Below, piece by piece: positions 27,286 to 35,769 of a stretch of 64,000 nt of DNA. This DNA comes from DASUPK01 sp963831605. GTDB lineage: Bacteria; Actinomycetota; Thermoleophilia; Solirubrobacterales; 70-9. The notes below the pieces were generated by a model. The model saw only the letters and a list, made by a program, of their open reading frames with translations. It had not been told where the DNA came from and made no database searches. The stretch spans positions 434,001 through 498,000 of the forward strand of contig CAWHQR010000005.1 in assembly GCA_963831605.1 (NCBI GenBank), in the 5' to 3' direction. Each line of letters starts with the position of its first letter. The first letter of the stretch is position 1. The position numbers and the translations under genes are program-made.

Positions 27286-27912
27286 CTAGCTGACCGAGAA
27301 GCTCGAAATCGCCCGCTCGATCATCGGCGAGGAGCGGTCCCAGAGCGAGGGGGGAGCCGCGCCGACGATCACGGTGGTGGCGGTGCGACCCCGGACGATG
27401 CAGGCGATCTCCATGTAGTGCCGGCTCGTCTTCGTCGCGTACCGATCCTTCACACAGGAGCCCGTCGCAGCCCGGAACCGGAGCCCGGTGGCCGAGGCGA
27501 GTGGGGTCAGGTCGCTGTCCCCCTCCTCGCGGTTGTGGGCGGGCCGGAAGCTCGCCCAGTTCGTGAGGGTCTCGTCGCCTCCCTGCGGCGTGATGTTCAG
27601 GTAGCCGTTGATCCGGCCGCCCCTGCGCAGCGTCGCGGTCACGGTGCCCGGATCGGTCCTGCTGAGCCGCCACCCGGGCGGGTAGGAGAGGCTGGCGTCC
27701 CCGGAGGGCAGGGGCCTCGTGCTCCATCCGGGCCCGGGGCGATCCGGGTGGACCCAGGCGAATGCCACCTGGTTGGCCGGTGCCGCGGGCCCGCTGCCCT
27801 CTCGCTCACCGCCGGAGGCGCCGCAGGCGGCAAGCGTCGCCGCGCCCGCCAGAGCGAGCGCGGCGACGAGGGCCCGATGCCAGCGAGTCGGCCTAGATGT
27901 TGCCGTCGCCAT
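27286..27912 (-). CDS. Putative lipoprotein of unknown function
   Basis: A 208-residue protein. After a short basic stretch there is a hydrophobic signal sequence ending in the lipobox LAAC (ALVAALALAGAATLAACGASGG), so it should be lipid-anchored on the outer face of the membrane. The mature part is beta-rich (SLSYPPGWRLSRTDPGTVTATLRRGGRINGYLNITPQGG) with two further cysteines and resembles the group of actinobacterial secreted proteins with a PsbP/Mog1-like fold, but I cannot assign a family. The start at ATG 27912 lies within the end of the His-rich peptide gene (20-base overlap), so expression of the two is likely coupled. Confidence 0.7.
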   Translation of the reverse strand: MATATSRPTRWHRALVAALALAGAATLAACGASGGEREGSGPAAPANQVAFAWVHPDRPGPGWSTRPLPSGDASLSYPPGWRLSRTDPGTVTATLRRGGRINGYLNITPQGGDETLTNWASFRPAHNREEGDSDLTPLASATGLRFRAATGSCVKDRYATKTSRHYMEIACIVRGRTATTVIVGAAPPSLWDRSSPMIERAISSFSVS

Positions 27913-28081
27913 CGCTGGGCCCGCCGTTGTTGTCGGCGTCATGGTCCCCGCCGTTGTGCTGGGGAATCCCGGAGTGATGGTGGTGGTGATGGTGTCCCGC
28001 GAAAGCGACGCCCGCACCGCCGACCGCAAGGGCCAGCGCCGCGATCCCCGCAACGATCCACCTGCCGGTCCTGTTCAACAT
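27893..28081 (-). CDS. Small secreted or membrane peptide with seven consecutive histidines
   Basis: A 62-residue protein: an N-terminal hydrophobic segment (WIVAGIAALALAVGGAGVAFA) followed by seven consecutive His residues and an Asp/Asn/Gly-rich end (HDADNNGGPSDGDGN). The hydrophobic part could be a cleaved signal peptide or an anchor; the rest would face outside. Poly-His with acidic residues is a likely site for nickel, zinc or copper. The start at ATG 28081 has AAGGGA upstream. It overlaps the following lipoprotein gene by 20 bases. Coding status is supported by the signal peptide and the coupling, although no family is recognised. Confidence 0.65.
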   Translation of the reverse strand: MLNRTGRWIVAGIAALALAVGGAGVAFAGHHHHHHHSGIPQHNGGDHDADNNGGPSDGDGNI

Positions 28082-28180
28082 CGAGTCATCCCTTCTCGCG
28101 TTTGATTTGCCTGCGTACTACGGCGCGGGGCGAGTGGGGGATGGCTGTCTTATGAAGGTTTTATTTCCGGCCTTCGGTCA

Positions 28181-28205
28181 ATTCAGGCTGGCTCGCCAGC
28201 TGAAT
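28181..28205 (-). terminator. Hairpin downstream of the exoribonuclease gene
   Basis: An 11-bp stem with one bulged G (ATTCAG-G-CTGGC pairing with GCCAGCTGAAT) lies 33 bases past the minus-strand stop of the YhaM-like gene. The T-run after it is poor, so intrinsic termination is only possible, not certain. Confidence 0.35.
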
Positions 28206-28237
28206 AGCGCGCGGAGTCTATGCCGACCGAGGGCCGT

Positions 28238-29251
28238 CTAGGCCGCGCGGGAGCCGAAGAACGCGGAGCCGTCGATCCCTCTGTCGAAGCGCGACCAGCT
28301 CTCGCCGTCGGCGAGCTCCTTCTCGAGGCGGTCGAAGCTCCCGAGCTTGCCGCCCAGGTTGTCGATCGAGTGCACCAGGGTCGCCTCGCGGGTCGCGGGG
28401 ACGACGGGCGAGCCGTGTTCGAGCTGGCCGTGGTGCGAGAGGATGATGTGGAGGATCGCCTGGGCGAGCCCCGGATCGAAGCCCTCGATGTCCTCGATCT
28501 CGCGGCGGACCTTGTAGTAGCCGCGCGGGATCTCACCCTCGAGTCGGCCCACGTCGGTCAGCTCGATGGCGAGTGGGTCGTCGTTGTAGGCCTCGGTCTT
28601 GCCGATGTCGTGGAGCATCGCGCCGGTCACCGCGATCTCGCGATCGATGCCGGGGAAGAAATTGGCGGCCGCGCTCACGGCCTGGGCCACGGAGAGGGTG
28701 TGCTCCAGCAGCCCTCCGGCATAGGCCTGGTGGTAGTGCTTCGCGGCGGGCGCCTCCCGGAACCGCGCCCAGGACTCGGTGCCGGCACCGAAGAAGCGGT
28801 CGAGCAGCTCGTGCAGGGAGGGGTTCTGGACGGTGCCGATCAGCTCGCGCAGGTCGGTCTCGAGCAGGTCCACCGAGCGCTGTGGCCCCTCGGCGAGCTG
28901 CTCCGCGTCGTACTCGCCAGGCCCGGCGACCCGCACGGCGACGAGCTTGATCTGCTTGCCGAACTGCGGGTGGATCGCGAAGCTGCCGCGGACGATCACG
29001 ATCGAGCCGGGAGCGCAGATCTCGAAGGACTCTGCAACTCCGTCCCACGCGATCGCGGGGACGGTGCCGGTCTTGTCCGCGAGCACGACCCGCAGGAAGT
29101 CCTCGCCGTTGCGCTTCTGGCGCCGCTCGCGTTCGCGGACGACGAACGCCCCGGTGATCTGGTCGCCGTCCGACATCTCGCGCAGCAGGCGCGTCGGACC
29201 GGGCTCGGGCGGGGTGGACCCGCTGCCGTTCTCGAAGAGGCTTTCGGCCAT
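28238..29251 (-). CDS. YhaM-like 3'-5' exoribonuclease (OB fold plus HD domain)
   Basis: A 337-residue protein. The N-terminal OB-fold (GDQITGAFVVRERERRQKRNGEDFLRVVLADKTGTVPAIAWDG) binds nucleic acid; the HD domain has KHYHQAYAGGLLEHTLSVAQ, GAMLHDIGKTEAY and ILSHHGQLEHGSPV. This order and these motifs match the YhaM/Cbf1 family of manganese-dependent 3'-5' exonucleases acting on RNA and single-stranded DNA. Length is slightly above the usual 314. It is cytoplasmic and divergent from the ltrA gene with 47 bases between start codons. Confidence 0.88.
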   Translation of the reverse strand: MAESLFENGSGSTPPEPGPTRLLREMSDGDQITGAFVVRERERRQKRNGEDFLRVVLADKTGTVPAIAWDGVAESFEICAPGSIVIVRGSFAIHPQFGKQIKLVAVRVAGPGEYDAEQLAEGPQRSVDLLETDLRELIGTVQNPSLHELLDRFFGAGTESWARFREAPAAKHYHQAYAGGLLEHTLSVAQAVSAAANFFPGIDREIAVTGAMLHDIGKTEAYNDDPLAIELTDVGRLEGEIPRGYYKVRREIEDIEGFDPGLAQAILHIILSHHGQLEHGSPVVPATREATLVHSIDNLGGKLGSFDRLEKELADGESWSRFDRGIDGSAFFGSRAA

Positions 29252-29298
29252 CAGGTCATTGAAATTAGAGGCGGCTGCGGACAGGACGGGGCGCCGAG

Positions 29299-30474
29299 AT
29301 GACCGACTTGGTAACGAATATGACCCCGATGTCAGAAAGCACGAGCGCGCCGTCAGAGGTGGAGGGAGAGCTCCGGGTCTCGTCCGTTGAGCTCTTCTTC
29401 GACCTCGTCTTCGTTTTCACGATCACGCAGCTGACGGCGGTCCTCGTCCACCACCCGACCGGCGAGGCACTCGCGCAGGTCGTGCTCATGCTGACGGCGA
29501 TCTGGTGGATGTACGGGGCGTTCGCCTGGCTCACGAACGCTGTGCCGCCGGACCGGGTGGCCCTGCGCCTGCCGCTCCTCGGCGGCATGCTCGCCTTCTT
29601 CGTCATCTCGCTGACCATTCCCACGGCCTTCGGCGACAACGGGGTGATCTTCGCCTGCGCGTACCTGGCCGTGATCGCCGTGCACACGGTGCTCTACATG
29701 CAGTCCGCGAGCTGGACCGCCACCGGTGTCTGGAGCTTCGCGCGGATGAACGTGCTCGCCGGGGTCCTCATCCTGGTCGGCGCGATCATCGGCGGCGCCG
29801 CCGAGTACGTGCTCTGGGGGGTGGCCGTGACGATCTTCGTCGTCGTCCCGGCGATGGTTCCCGAGGGCGCTGGATGGATCAGGCCTGGCCATTTCGTGGA
29901 GCGGCACGGGCTCGTGGTGATGGTGGCCCTCGGCGAGTCGGTGGTCGCTGTCGGGATCGGCGCTTCCCACATCCAGATCAGCGGCCAGATGCTGGCGGTG
30001 GCCACCCTCGGCCTCACCCTGAGCGCCGAGCTCTGGTGGGTCTACTTCGGCGGCGATGACATCGAGGCCGAGGGCGCGCTCCGGCGCATGAAGCCGACCA
30101 AGCGTGACTTCTTCGACACGAATCTCGCGTACTTCTGGGCTCACCTGGTGATGCTGCTCGGGATCGTCTGCCTGGCCGCGGGGCTCGAGCGCGCGATCGG
30201 GCACTCCTCCGACTCCCTCAGCTTCGCGCGGGCGCTGGAGCTCGGGGGCGGGACGGCCCTCTTCCTCGGCGGGCACGCGCTCTTCCGGTGGTTCCTGGGT
30301 CTGCCCCTCAAGCCGTGGCGGGCGGTCGCGTTGGTCCTCGCTCTCGCCACCATCCCGCTCGGCACCACGTCCTCGGCGCTCGCCCAGCTCGTCGCCCTGG
30401 TGGTCCCCCTCTGGATCTGCCTGGCGATCGAGCTCGTCAGGGAGCCCCGCCCGGCGGAGGCGGCCGCCGGCTAG
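29299..30474 (+). CDS. Low temperature requirement protein A (LtrA)
   Basis: A 391-residue polytopic membrane protein with about ten to twelve hydrophobic segments. The opening LRVSSVELFFDLVFVFTITQLTAVLVHHPTG is the LtrA signature, and HFVERHGLVVMVALGESVVAVGIG with DDIEAEGALRR is the second conserved block. LtrA proteins are named from a cold-sensitive Listeria mutant; their transport substrate is unknown. The start could be any of three ATGs within the first eleven codons. Its TAG stop is part of the CTAG at 30471-30474 shared with the converging endonuclease IV gene. Confidence 0.88.
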   Translation: MTDLVTNMTPMSESTSAPSEVEGELRVSSVELFFDLVFVFTITQLTAVLVHHPTGEALAQVVLMLTAIWWMYGAFAWLTNAVPPDRVALRLPLLGGMLAFFVISLTIPTAFGDNGVIFACAYLAVIAVHTVLYMQSASWTATGVWSFARMNVLAGVLILVGAIIGGAAEYVLWGVAVTIFVVVPAMVPEGAGWIRPGHFVERHGLVVMVALGESVVAVGIGASHIQISGQMLAVATLGLTLSAELWWVYFGGDDIEAEGALRRMKPTKRDFFDTNLAYFWAHLVMLLGIVCLAAGLERAIGHSSDSLSFARALELGGGTALFLGGHALFRWFLGLPLKPWRAVALVLALATIPLGTTSSALAQLVALVVPLWICLAIELVREPRPAEAAAG

Positions 30475-31253
30475 GCCAGAGCCTTTCGCACGAAGTCGAG
30501 ATCGGCGCGCATCGCCTTCGAATCTCCCGGCGTCTCGACGACGACGGGCGGCCCGGCGGCCTCGATCATCGCGTCCAGGACGTCGGCCCCGATCTCGCCC
30601 TTCCCGAGGTTGGCGTGCCGGTCGGCCCCGGTGCCGGCCGGATCGCGGGAGTCGTTCGCGTGGAGCAGGTCGATCCGGCCGACGATCTTCCGGACGCGTT
30701 CGACGGCATCCGAGAGATCCTCGCCGGCAGCGTGCGCGTGACAGGTGTCGAAGCAGAAGCCGATCTCGACGTCCGTCTTCATCTTCGAGATGCCCTCCCA
30801 GAGACGGGCGAGGGCGTCGAAGCGGCGGGCCACGGCGTTCTTCCCTCCGGCCGTGTTCTCGAGGTAGACCGGCACGTCGGAGGTGAGCATCTCGAGCGTG
30901 CGGATCCAGCGGCCGACCCCCTCGGCGACGTCGTCGTCGGCGTGACCCCCGTGAACGATCACAGCGGCCGCGCCGACCTCGGCGGCGGCTTCGCAGGTCT
31001 GCTGGAGGATCTTGCGCGACCCGTAGCGGACGTTGTTGCGAGGGGAGCAGACGTTGATCAGGTACGGGGCGTGCACGTAGAGCGGGACCTTCGACTCGCG
31101 CAGCTCCTTCGCGTCCTTGCGGGGTGGCGGTTTCTTCCACCCCTGGGGGTCGGAGAGAAAGATCTGGACGCAGTCGGCGCCGATCTCCTTCGCCTCCTTC
31201 AGCGGCTTGTCCGGCGCCACGTGCGCCCCGACCACTGCCTTCTTCCGTGCCAT
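30471..31253 (-). CDS. nfo: Endonuclease IV (deoxyribonuclease IV)
   Basis: A 260-residue TIM-barrel AP endonuclease. Zinc-site segments are all present: GAHVAPDKPL at the N-terminus, YVHAPYLINV, VIVHGGHADD, YLENTAGGKNAV, IGFCFDTCHAHAAG, DLLHANDSRDPAG with DRHANLGKGEIG, and the C-terminal VVVETPGD. It cuts 5' of abasic sites, the product of glycosylases such as the Nei2 encoded at 9 kb. The start at ATG 31253 begins the conserved fold; an upstream start in frame adds 11 unconserved residues. It shares the CTAG stop site with ltrA. Confidence 0.93.
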   Translation of the reverse strand: MARKKAVVGAHVAPDKPLKEAKEIGADCVQIFLSDPQGWKKPPPRKDAKELRESKVPLYVHAPYLINVCSPRNNVRYGSRKILQQTCEAAAEVGAAAVIVHGGHADDDVAEGVGRWIRTLEMLTSDVPVYLENTAGGKNAVARRFDALARLWEGISKMKTDVEIGFCFDTCHAHAAGEDLSDAVERVRKIVGRIDLLHANDSRDPAGTGADRHANLGKGEIGADVLDAMIEAAGPPVVVETPGDSKAMRADLDFVRKALA

Positions 31254-31344
31254 CGCACCGAAGTCTCCCGGAACCCTCCCCAGCACGTCCGGGGGAGGGT
31301 CCCGGGTGACTCGCTCGGTCCCGCCAGCGAGACGAGCTCCCCAG

Positions 31345-31851
31345 CTACCAGGGCCGTGGCGGCAGAACCCCTGATTTCCGGGCGGGGACGACGGCCAGGG
31401 AAAGCCGTCCGAGCGTCAGGGCGCCGAGCATCAGCCCGAAGTCCCGCAGCGCGATGTCGTAGTACTGAGGCGGGTTCTTCGTCAGCAGATTGATCACGAT
31501 CCCCGCCAGCCAGGCCGCGACGACGAAGGACCCGATGCGCGGAGCCAGCAGAACCAGGATTCCGGCCAGAATCTCCACCGCTCCCACGAAGTGCATGAAG
31601 TCCTGCCCGCTGCCGGGCGCGATGTTGTTGATCCAGCCGGCGAGATAGTCCGGCCAGTCGACGGACCAGTTGAAGAACTTGTCGAGCCCGAAGAGAATCG
31701 GCGCGACGGTGAAGGCGATGCGCAGAACCCAGAAAGCCTGATGAGCCGCTGTCGCGAGAACGCGATCGGGGGCGGCGTCGCTGCTCCCGTTGGATCTTTG
31801 CGTTTCGTCGCCGATCCTGCTCACCGGCCTGGTAGTGGTGACGCTAGCCAT
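31345..31851 (-). CDS. DoxX-family membrane protein
   Basis: A 168-residue protein with four hydrophobic segments after a Ser/Asp-rich N-terminal region of about 35 residues. The sequence RIAFTVAPILFGLDKFFN and FVGAVEILAGILVLLAPRIGSFVVAAWLAGI fit the DoxX/DoxD family. Relatives act in the cytoplasmic membrane in redox or thiosulfate-related processes in other organisms; the function here is unknown. AGGAG lies 9 bases before the ATG. It is transcribed away from the sigma-factor operon. Confidence 0.75.
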   Translation of the reverse strand: MASVTTTRPVSRIGDETQRSNGSSDAAPDRVLATAAHQAFWVLRIAFTVAPILFGLDKFFNWSVDWPDYLAGWINNIAPGSGQDFMHFVGAVEILAGILVLLAPRIGSFVVAAWLAGIVINLLTKNPPQYYDIALRDFGLMLGALTLGRLSLAVVPARKSGVLPPRPW

Positions 31852-31948
31852 CTTGTGGGTCTCCTTTCGTTGTCAGCTGTCGACCGTTGAGCGTCCGGTG
31901 AAGCGCGATCCTTACCGGGATGCACGACGCGGGTAAGAAACGAGAGCC

Positions 31949-32194
31949 ATGCGACACATACCTGGGATGGCGATGATCCGAGGATCTACAGGCGAAAGCG
32001 CGGCGGACGAGCATTTCGCCGCCTGGCGGATCGAGCGTCTGTGCGCAGCGGGGTTCGACCCTTCCCTGGCTCGCACGGTGGCCGGCGACCGCAGCTACGA
32101 CCTCCACGCCCTGCTCGAGCTGATCGATCGAGGTTGTCCGCCCGAGCTCGCGGCGCGGATCCTGGCTCCAATCGACGAGACAGTGAGTCCCTGA
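31949..32194 (+). CDS. Small conserved-type protein upstream of a sigma factor
   Basis: An 81-residue soluble protein of unknown function. It is rich in Ala, Glu and Arg and mostly helical by appearance, with a segment AAWRIERLCAAGFDPSLARTVAGD and a C-terminal LHALLELIDRGCPPELAARILAP block. There is no signal peptide or membrane segment. Two cysteines occur in the helical parts. Its stop overlaps the sigma-factor start by one base (TGATG), so it is translationally coupled and likely part of the same regulatory unit. A second ATG six codons in (MAMIRG) is an alternative start. Confidence 0.7.
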   Translation: MRHIPGMAMIRGSTGESAADEHFAAWRIERLCAAGFDPSLARTVAGDRSYDLHALLELIDRGCPPELAARILAPIDETVSP

Positions 32195-32853
32195 TGCCCG
32201 TGAAGGCGACCGGACGGCGCGACCGGGTGGATCCCGGGTCCGACAATTGGATCGAGCGCCTCTCCGGAGAACGCGCGCAACGCGATGCGGCGATCGAGGA
32301 GCTGCACGGTCTGCTTCTGCGAGCCGCAGGGTTCGAGGTGCGCCGCCGCGTTGCGGCAGTGCCGCAGCTCCGCGGCGATGAGGTGGACGACATCGCGCAG
32401 CAGAGCGCCGACGACGCACTTGCGGCGATCCTCGGCAAGCTCGGTGACTTCCGCGGTGAGAGCCGCTTCACCACCTGGGCGTACAAGTTCGCGCTCTATG
32501 AGGCCGCCGCCCAGGTGCGCCGCCGTGCCTGGCAGGGACGCGAGCTCCCCGTCGAGGCCGAGGTCTGGACGCGGTTCACGGACCCGGGGCCGGCGCCACA
32601 GCGACAGGCGGAGACCGCCCAGCTCCTCGCCGCGATCCGCGACGAGATCGAAATCGCCCTGAGCCCCCATCAGCGGGACGTGCTCGTCGCGCTCGCCCTA
32701 AACGAGGTGCCGATCGACGTGCTGGCCGAGCGGCTCAACACCACCCGCGGCGCGCTCTACAAGACGCTCCACGACGCGCGAAAACGCCTGCGCGCGGCGC
32801 TCAGCGACAGGGGAATCAGCGTGGAAGGACATCTGACGGAGGAGGAGGGATGA
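32194..32853 (+). CDS. RNA polymerase sigma-70 family (ECF-like) sigma factor
   Basis: A 219-residue sigma factor. Region 2 is visible as DEVDDIAQQSADDALAAILGKLGDFRGESRFTTWAYKFALYEAAAQVRRRAW (the FTTWAY motif is region 2.3/2.4-like) and region 4 as LSPHQRDVLVALALNEVPIDVLAERLNTTRGALYKTLHDARKRLR. No region 3 is evident, as in ECF sigmas. The ATG overlaps the stop of the small upstream gene, and the anti-sigma gene overlaps its own end by 4 bases. It is likely kept inactive by that product until a signal arrives; target promoters are unknown. Confidence 0.9.
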   Translation: MPVKATGRRDRVDPGSDNWIERLSGERAQRDAAIEELHGLLLRAAGFEVRRRVAAVPQLRGDEVDDIAQQSADDALAAILGKLGDFRGESRFTTWAYKFALYEAAAQVRRRAWQGRELPVEAEVWTRFTDPGPAPQRQAETAQLLAAIRDEIEIALSPHQRDVLVALALNEVPIDVLAERLNTTRGALYKTLHDARKRLRAALSDRGISVEGHLTEEEG

Positions 32854-33074
32854 ACGAGAACTCAGCAGAGGAACGACTGGTGAGTCGCCTGCTCGGCCCC
32901 GATGGGCCCGAGCTCAGCTGCGAGAGCTGCTTCGAGGAGCTCGACCGCTACGTCGAGCTCGAGCTTGCGGGAACGGATGCTGAGGCGGCCATCCCCGGCA
33001 TGCGTGCGCATTTCGAGGGATGCTCGGCCTGCGCCGAGGACCACGAGAGCTTCTTGGCCTTTCTCGCTACTTGA
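32850..33074 (+). CDS. Small zinc-finger anti-sigma factor
   Basis: A 74-residue soluble protein with a CESCFEELDRYVELELAG stretch and a C-terminal HFEGCSACAEDHESF, giving the H-x3-C-x2-C pattern of zinc-binding anti-sigma (ZAS) domains. No membrane segment follows, so it is a cytosolic type that could sense redox state through its cysteines. It overlaps the sigma gene by 4 bases (ATGA), the usual arrangement of a sigma/anti-sigma pair. Its last 8 bases overlap the end of the converging S45 pseudogene. Confidence 0.82.
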   Translation: MNENSAEERLVSRLLGPDGPELSCESCFEELDRYVELELAGTDAEAAIPGMRAHFEGCSACAEDHESFLAFLAT

Positions 33075-35533
33075 AGGAGATGATCTGCTGGATGCCGCTG
33101 GGCCGGTTGGTGTAGCGCATGGTGAGCAGCGGCAGCGGGCTGAAGTGGATCTCCTCGGCAGTCGCGCTGGCTCGCCACGCTGCGGGATCCGGGCCCTGCT
33201 GGCTGGCGAGCTGATTGCCGGCTGCCTGGATCGCGTTCCAGATCTCCGAGCGGCAGAGGCTCAGATGGCCCTTGCCGCAGTAGGTCAGGTTGAACTGGTC
33301 GGGCAGCCGCTTCTTGCCCTTTCCCTTGCCCTTGCGGTTGAGCAGGGCGCTGATGTCGCGGTCGAAGTACTGGTACCAGCCCGAGTACTGGCCGCCCGGC
33401 GGCGGAGCATCGAAGCGGCTTGAGAGGCTGTCCAGCTGCGGCAGCAGGGTCTGTCCCGAGGCGCGCGGCCAGCTCGTTGTCGACGATCTTCGGATAGGCG
33501 GCATCCATGATCGCCGCGCCCGGGTAGTCGATCAGCCCGTCGTTGTTCAGGTCGAGCCTGTTGCCGCCGTGCTGGCGCCACTGGTTCATCAGGTCGAGCA
33601 TCTGCTGCGCGAGCGGCGACGGTGCCGTCGTGCCGCGCAGGAGCTTGTCGAGCAGCGGCAGCATCACGATCGCCCGCACGTCCTGGGTGGCGGCGGCGTT
33701 CATCGAGGAGGCGATCGTGGCGGGGGACCAACGACCCTTCTTCTTCAGCCTCTTCAGGTTGAAGTTGAGGAGGTTGACCCGGCCGACCGACCCGTTGCGG
33801 TTCCACTCGTCGTCAGCCGCGCCGAAGCCGCGAGCCGCGCCGTTGTTCCAGTTCGTCATGAAGCCGCTCTTGTTGTCCTTGCCGTGGATGTGCGCCATGG
33901 CCGGCAGGAAGCCGCGCCACTCGTACTTGCCCGTGCCCTTCGTGGGCAGGCCCGGGTCGACGGTCGATGGCCGGTTCGGATCGCGTCCGCTCGTGTACAT
34001 CGCGATGTGCTTGTTGTCGATGTAGAAGGAGTTGAAGGTCTGCGGAGTCAGCGAGGCGGCCTTGTAGAAGGTCTTCGGGTTCTTCACCTGGCCGTCGGAC
34101 AGGCGACGGAAGAAGAGCTGGTCGAGGACGTCCTTCAGGTAGCTGGAGCGCTTCTGCGAGATCGCGACCGTGCGGCCGCCGACCTTGCCGTAGCCCTGGA
34201 CCGGGCCGTGCACCGTGGTCAGGAAGTTGACCGGGTCGCCGTTCAGCGTTCCGGCGTTGAAGTGACCCATGTCGCGGCACTTGCCCTTGTACATGTACTT
34301 CTGGTCACTGCCGCCGCAGAGGGTCTCCGCGTACTGATCGATGATGTCGCTGCTCGCGGAGGTCAGCGTCGTCGAGAACCGGGGTGTGCGGCCGATCAGC
34401 AGGTACCCGGGGAAGGGAGCCGAGGTCGCGCCGCGCCAGTGCAGGCCCGGCGCGTGCATGTCCATCTCGAGGACGAGGCCCGGGAAGAAGTAGCTGATCT
34501 GCGGGCCGCCGACCAGGATCGGATGACCGGTGCTCGAGTGCTGGCCGGTGACCATCAGCTCGTTGCTCGCCTGGACCGGTTCCTGCGGCGGCGCGAACTT
34601 GCGAGCGATGCTCGCCGGGACGGCCGGGGTGGGCGTGAAGCTGTTGTTGTCGAGAACGACGCTGCCGGGGTGCTTGCGCGGTATGTGCCCGTACGGGAAC
34701 GTTGCCCTTGATGGAGGTGACGCTGCGCGGGTTCTTGAACTGGCGCAGGTCGTTGAACGCCTGGAACCCGCGGCCCTTGCCGAGCTGCTGGTTGAGACCG
34801 CTCAGGAACTCCGAGTTGAGCGCCTCACGGCCACCGCCCTGCCCGAGGAACTGGCCCTTGAGCGCGTTCACGGCAGTAGACGTCGTTGCGCGTCCAGGGA
34901 GCGGCGGGCGAGTGGGTGGCAGCCAGGTAGGCGTTGATCCCGACCACGAAGCTGTCGATGTCGCGGAGAACCGCCTTGCCCTCCTTGCCCGCCTTCTGCA
35001 GCGCCTTGGTCTCCTCCGAGACGACCGCCTCGGTCTCGGGGCTCGGCTTGAAGCTCTGCAGGCTCGAGGTCAGCCCGATCGCGCTCAATCCCGGAGCGTC
35101 GATCACCGCGACGCGCGAGTTGTAGCGGGCCTGCTCCAGCAGCAGGCCGCGGTCCTCGGCGAGGATCCAGCCGGCCGTCTCAACGCCGCCGACATGGGTG
35201 TCCGCGTAGATGTGCGGGCACGTTGTAGCGATCGCGCATCAGGGTCACGCCGGGGAATGGAACGGCCTCCTGGGTGGCGGGCCCGTCGGTGTCGACGCTC
35301 AGCTTCTCGGACTTGTAGTCCGCGTTGATGTCGTTCGAGGTGACGTGATCGAAGAGGGGCGTCAGGGCGTTGTAGAGCGTCGCCTGCGACGCGGCCTGCG
35401 GGCCCGGCGTGCCGTACTGGCCGGACGGCAGGATGTTCTTGGCGATGATCGTGCGGTCCTTGGCGAACGCACTCGCGCAGACCCCCATCACGAAAACCGC
35501 AACGACGCCAACGGCGATCAAGACACGTCGCAT
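33067..35533 (-). pseudogene. Secreted penicillin acylase (S45) homologue with at least four frameshifts
   Basis: Five consecutive minus-strand segments in alternating frames join into one exported S45-type acylase of about 820 residues. It starts with a signal peptide (MRRVLIAVGVVAVFVMGVCASAFA, ATG 35533, GGAGAGG upstream). It continues through VTLMRDRYNVP, HIYADTHVGGVETAGWILAEDRGLL, NALKGQFLGQGGG and the putative nucleophile region QASNELMVTGQ, to a C-terminus ending at 33067. Frame changes lie at plus-strand 35216-35218, 34872-34876, 34695-34697 and 33455-33457. Each is explained by one extra base, mostly in a C or G run. No premature nonsense codon is needed. It is either a decaying gene or clustered base-call errors. 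The second, intact S45 gene is at 20.5-22.9 kb. Confidence 0.88.
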
Positions 35534-35619
35534 CTCGAGCACCTCTCCTCTCTCTTCCTCTCCAGTCGCGCTCGTCCCTCAGCGCGCGCCGGACACTAAC
35601 GAACTGATTTAAAGAAACA

Positions 35620-35652
35620 CTGCTCCTGGGCGTGGCGCAAGCCTGGGAGCAG
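35620..35652 (-). terminator. Terminator downstream of tRNA-Phe
   Basis: CTGCTCC (35620-35626) pairs with GGAGCAG (35646-35652), with an inner GGC/GCC pair after a 2-base mismatch. On the minus strand the stem is followed by TGTTTCTTT, so it fits an intrinsic terminator 17 bases past the tRNA. Confidence 0.7.
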
Positions 35653-35668
35653 GCAAACGATGGGCTGA

Positions 35669-35741
35669 TGGCGAGGGCCAGAATCGAACTGGCGACACCA
35701 CGATTTTCAGTCGTGTGCTCTACCAACTGAGCTACCTCGCC
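35669..35741 (-). tRNA. tRNA-Phe (anticodon GAA)
   Basis: A 73-base cloverleaf reading GGCGAGGTAGCTCAGTTGG at its 5' end. The acceptor stem GGCGAGG pairs with CCTCGCC. The D-arm is GCTC...GAGC, the anticodon stem CACGA/TCGTG encloses loop CTGAAAA (anticodon GAA), and the T-arm is GCCAGTTCGATTCTGGC. The discriminator base is A, and CCA is not encoded (TCA follows). It stands alone between the S45 pseudogene and the GH15-like gene. Confidence 0.96.
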
Positions 35742-35769
35742 GGAGGGCGCACAGGCTAGCGTCCGGGAT

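Noticed and set aside
29353..31140. A 595-codon minus-strand open frame across ltrA and nfo
   Set aside because: Antisense to ltrA and out of frame with nfo; Arg/Gly/Glu repeats typical of shadow frames.
33067..35533. Programmed +1 frameshifting as the main explanation for the S45 gene
   Set aside because: Although some breaks follow CCC-G, two do not, and four recoding events in one enzyme gene would give almost no product. Base-call error or decay is simpler; kept only as an alternative.
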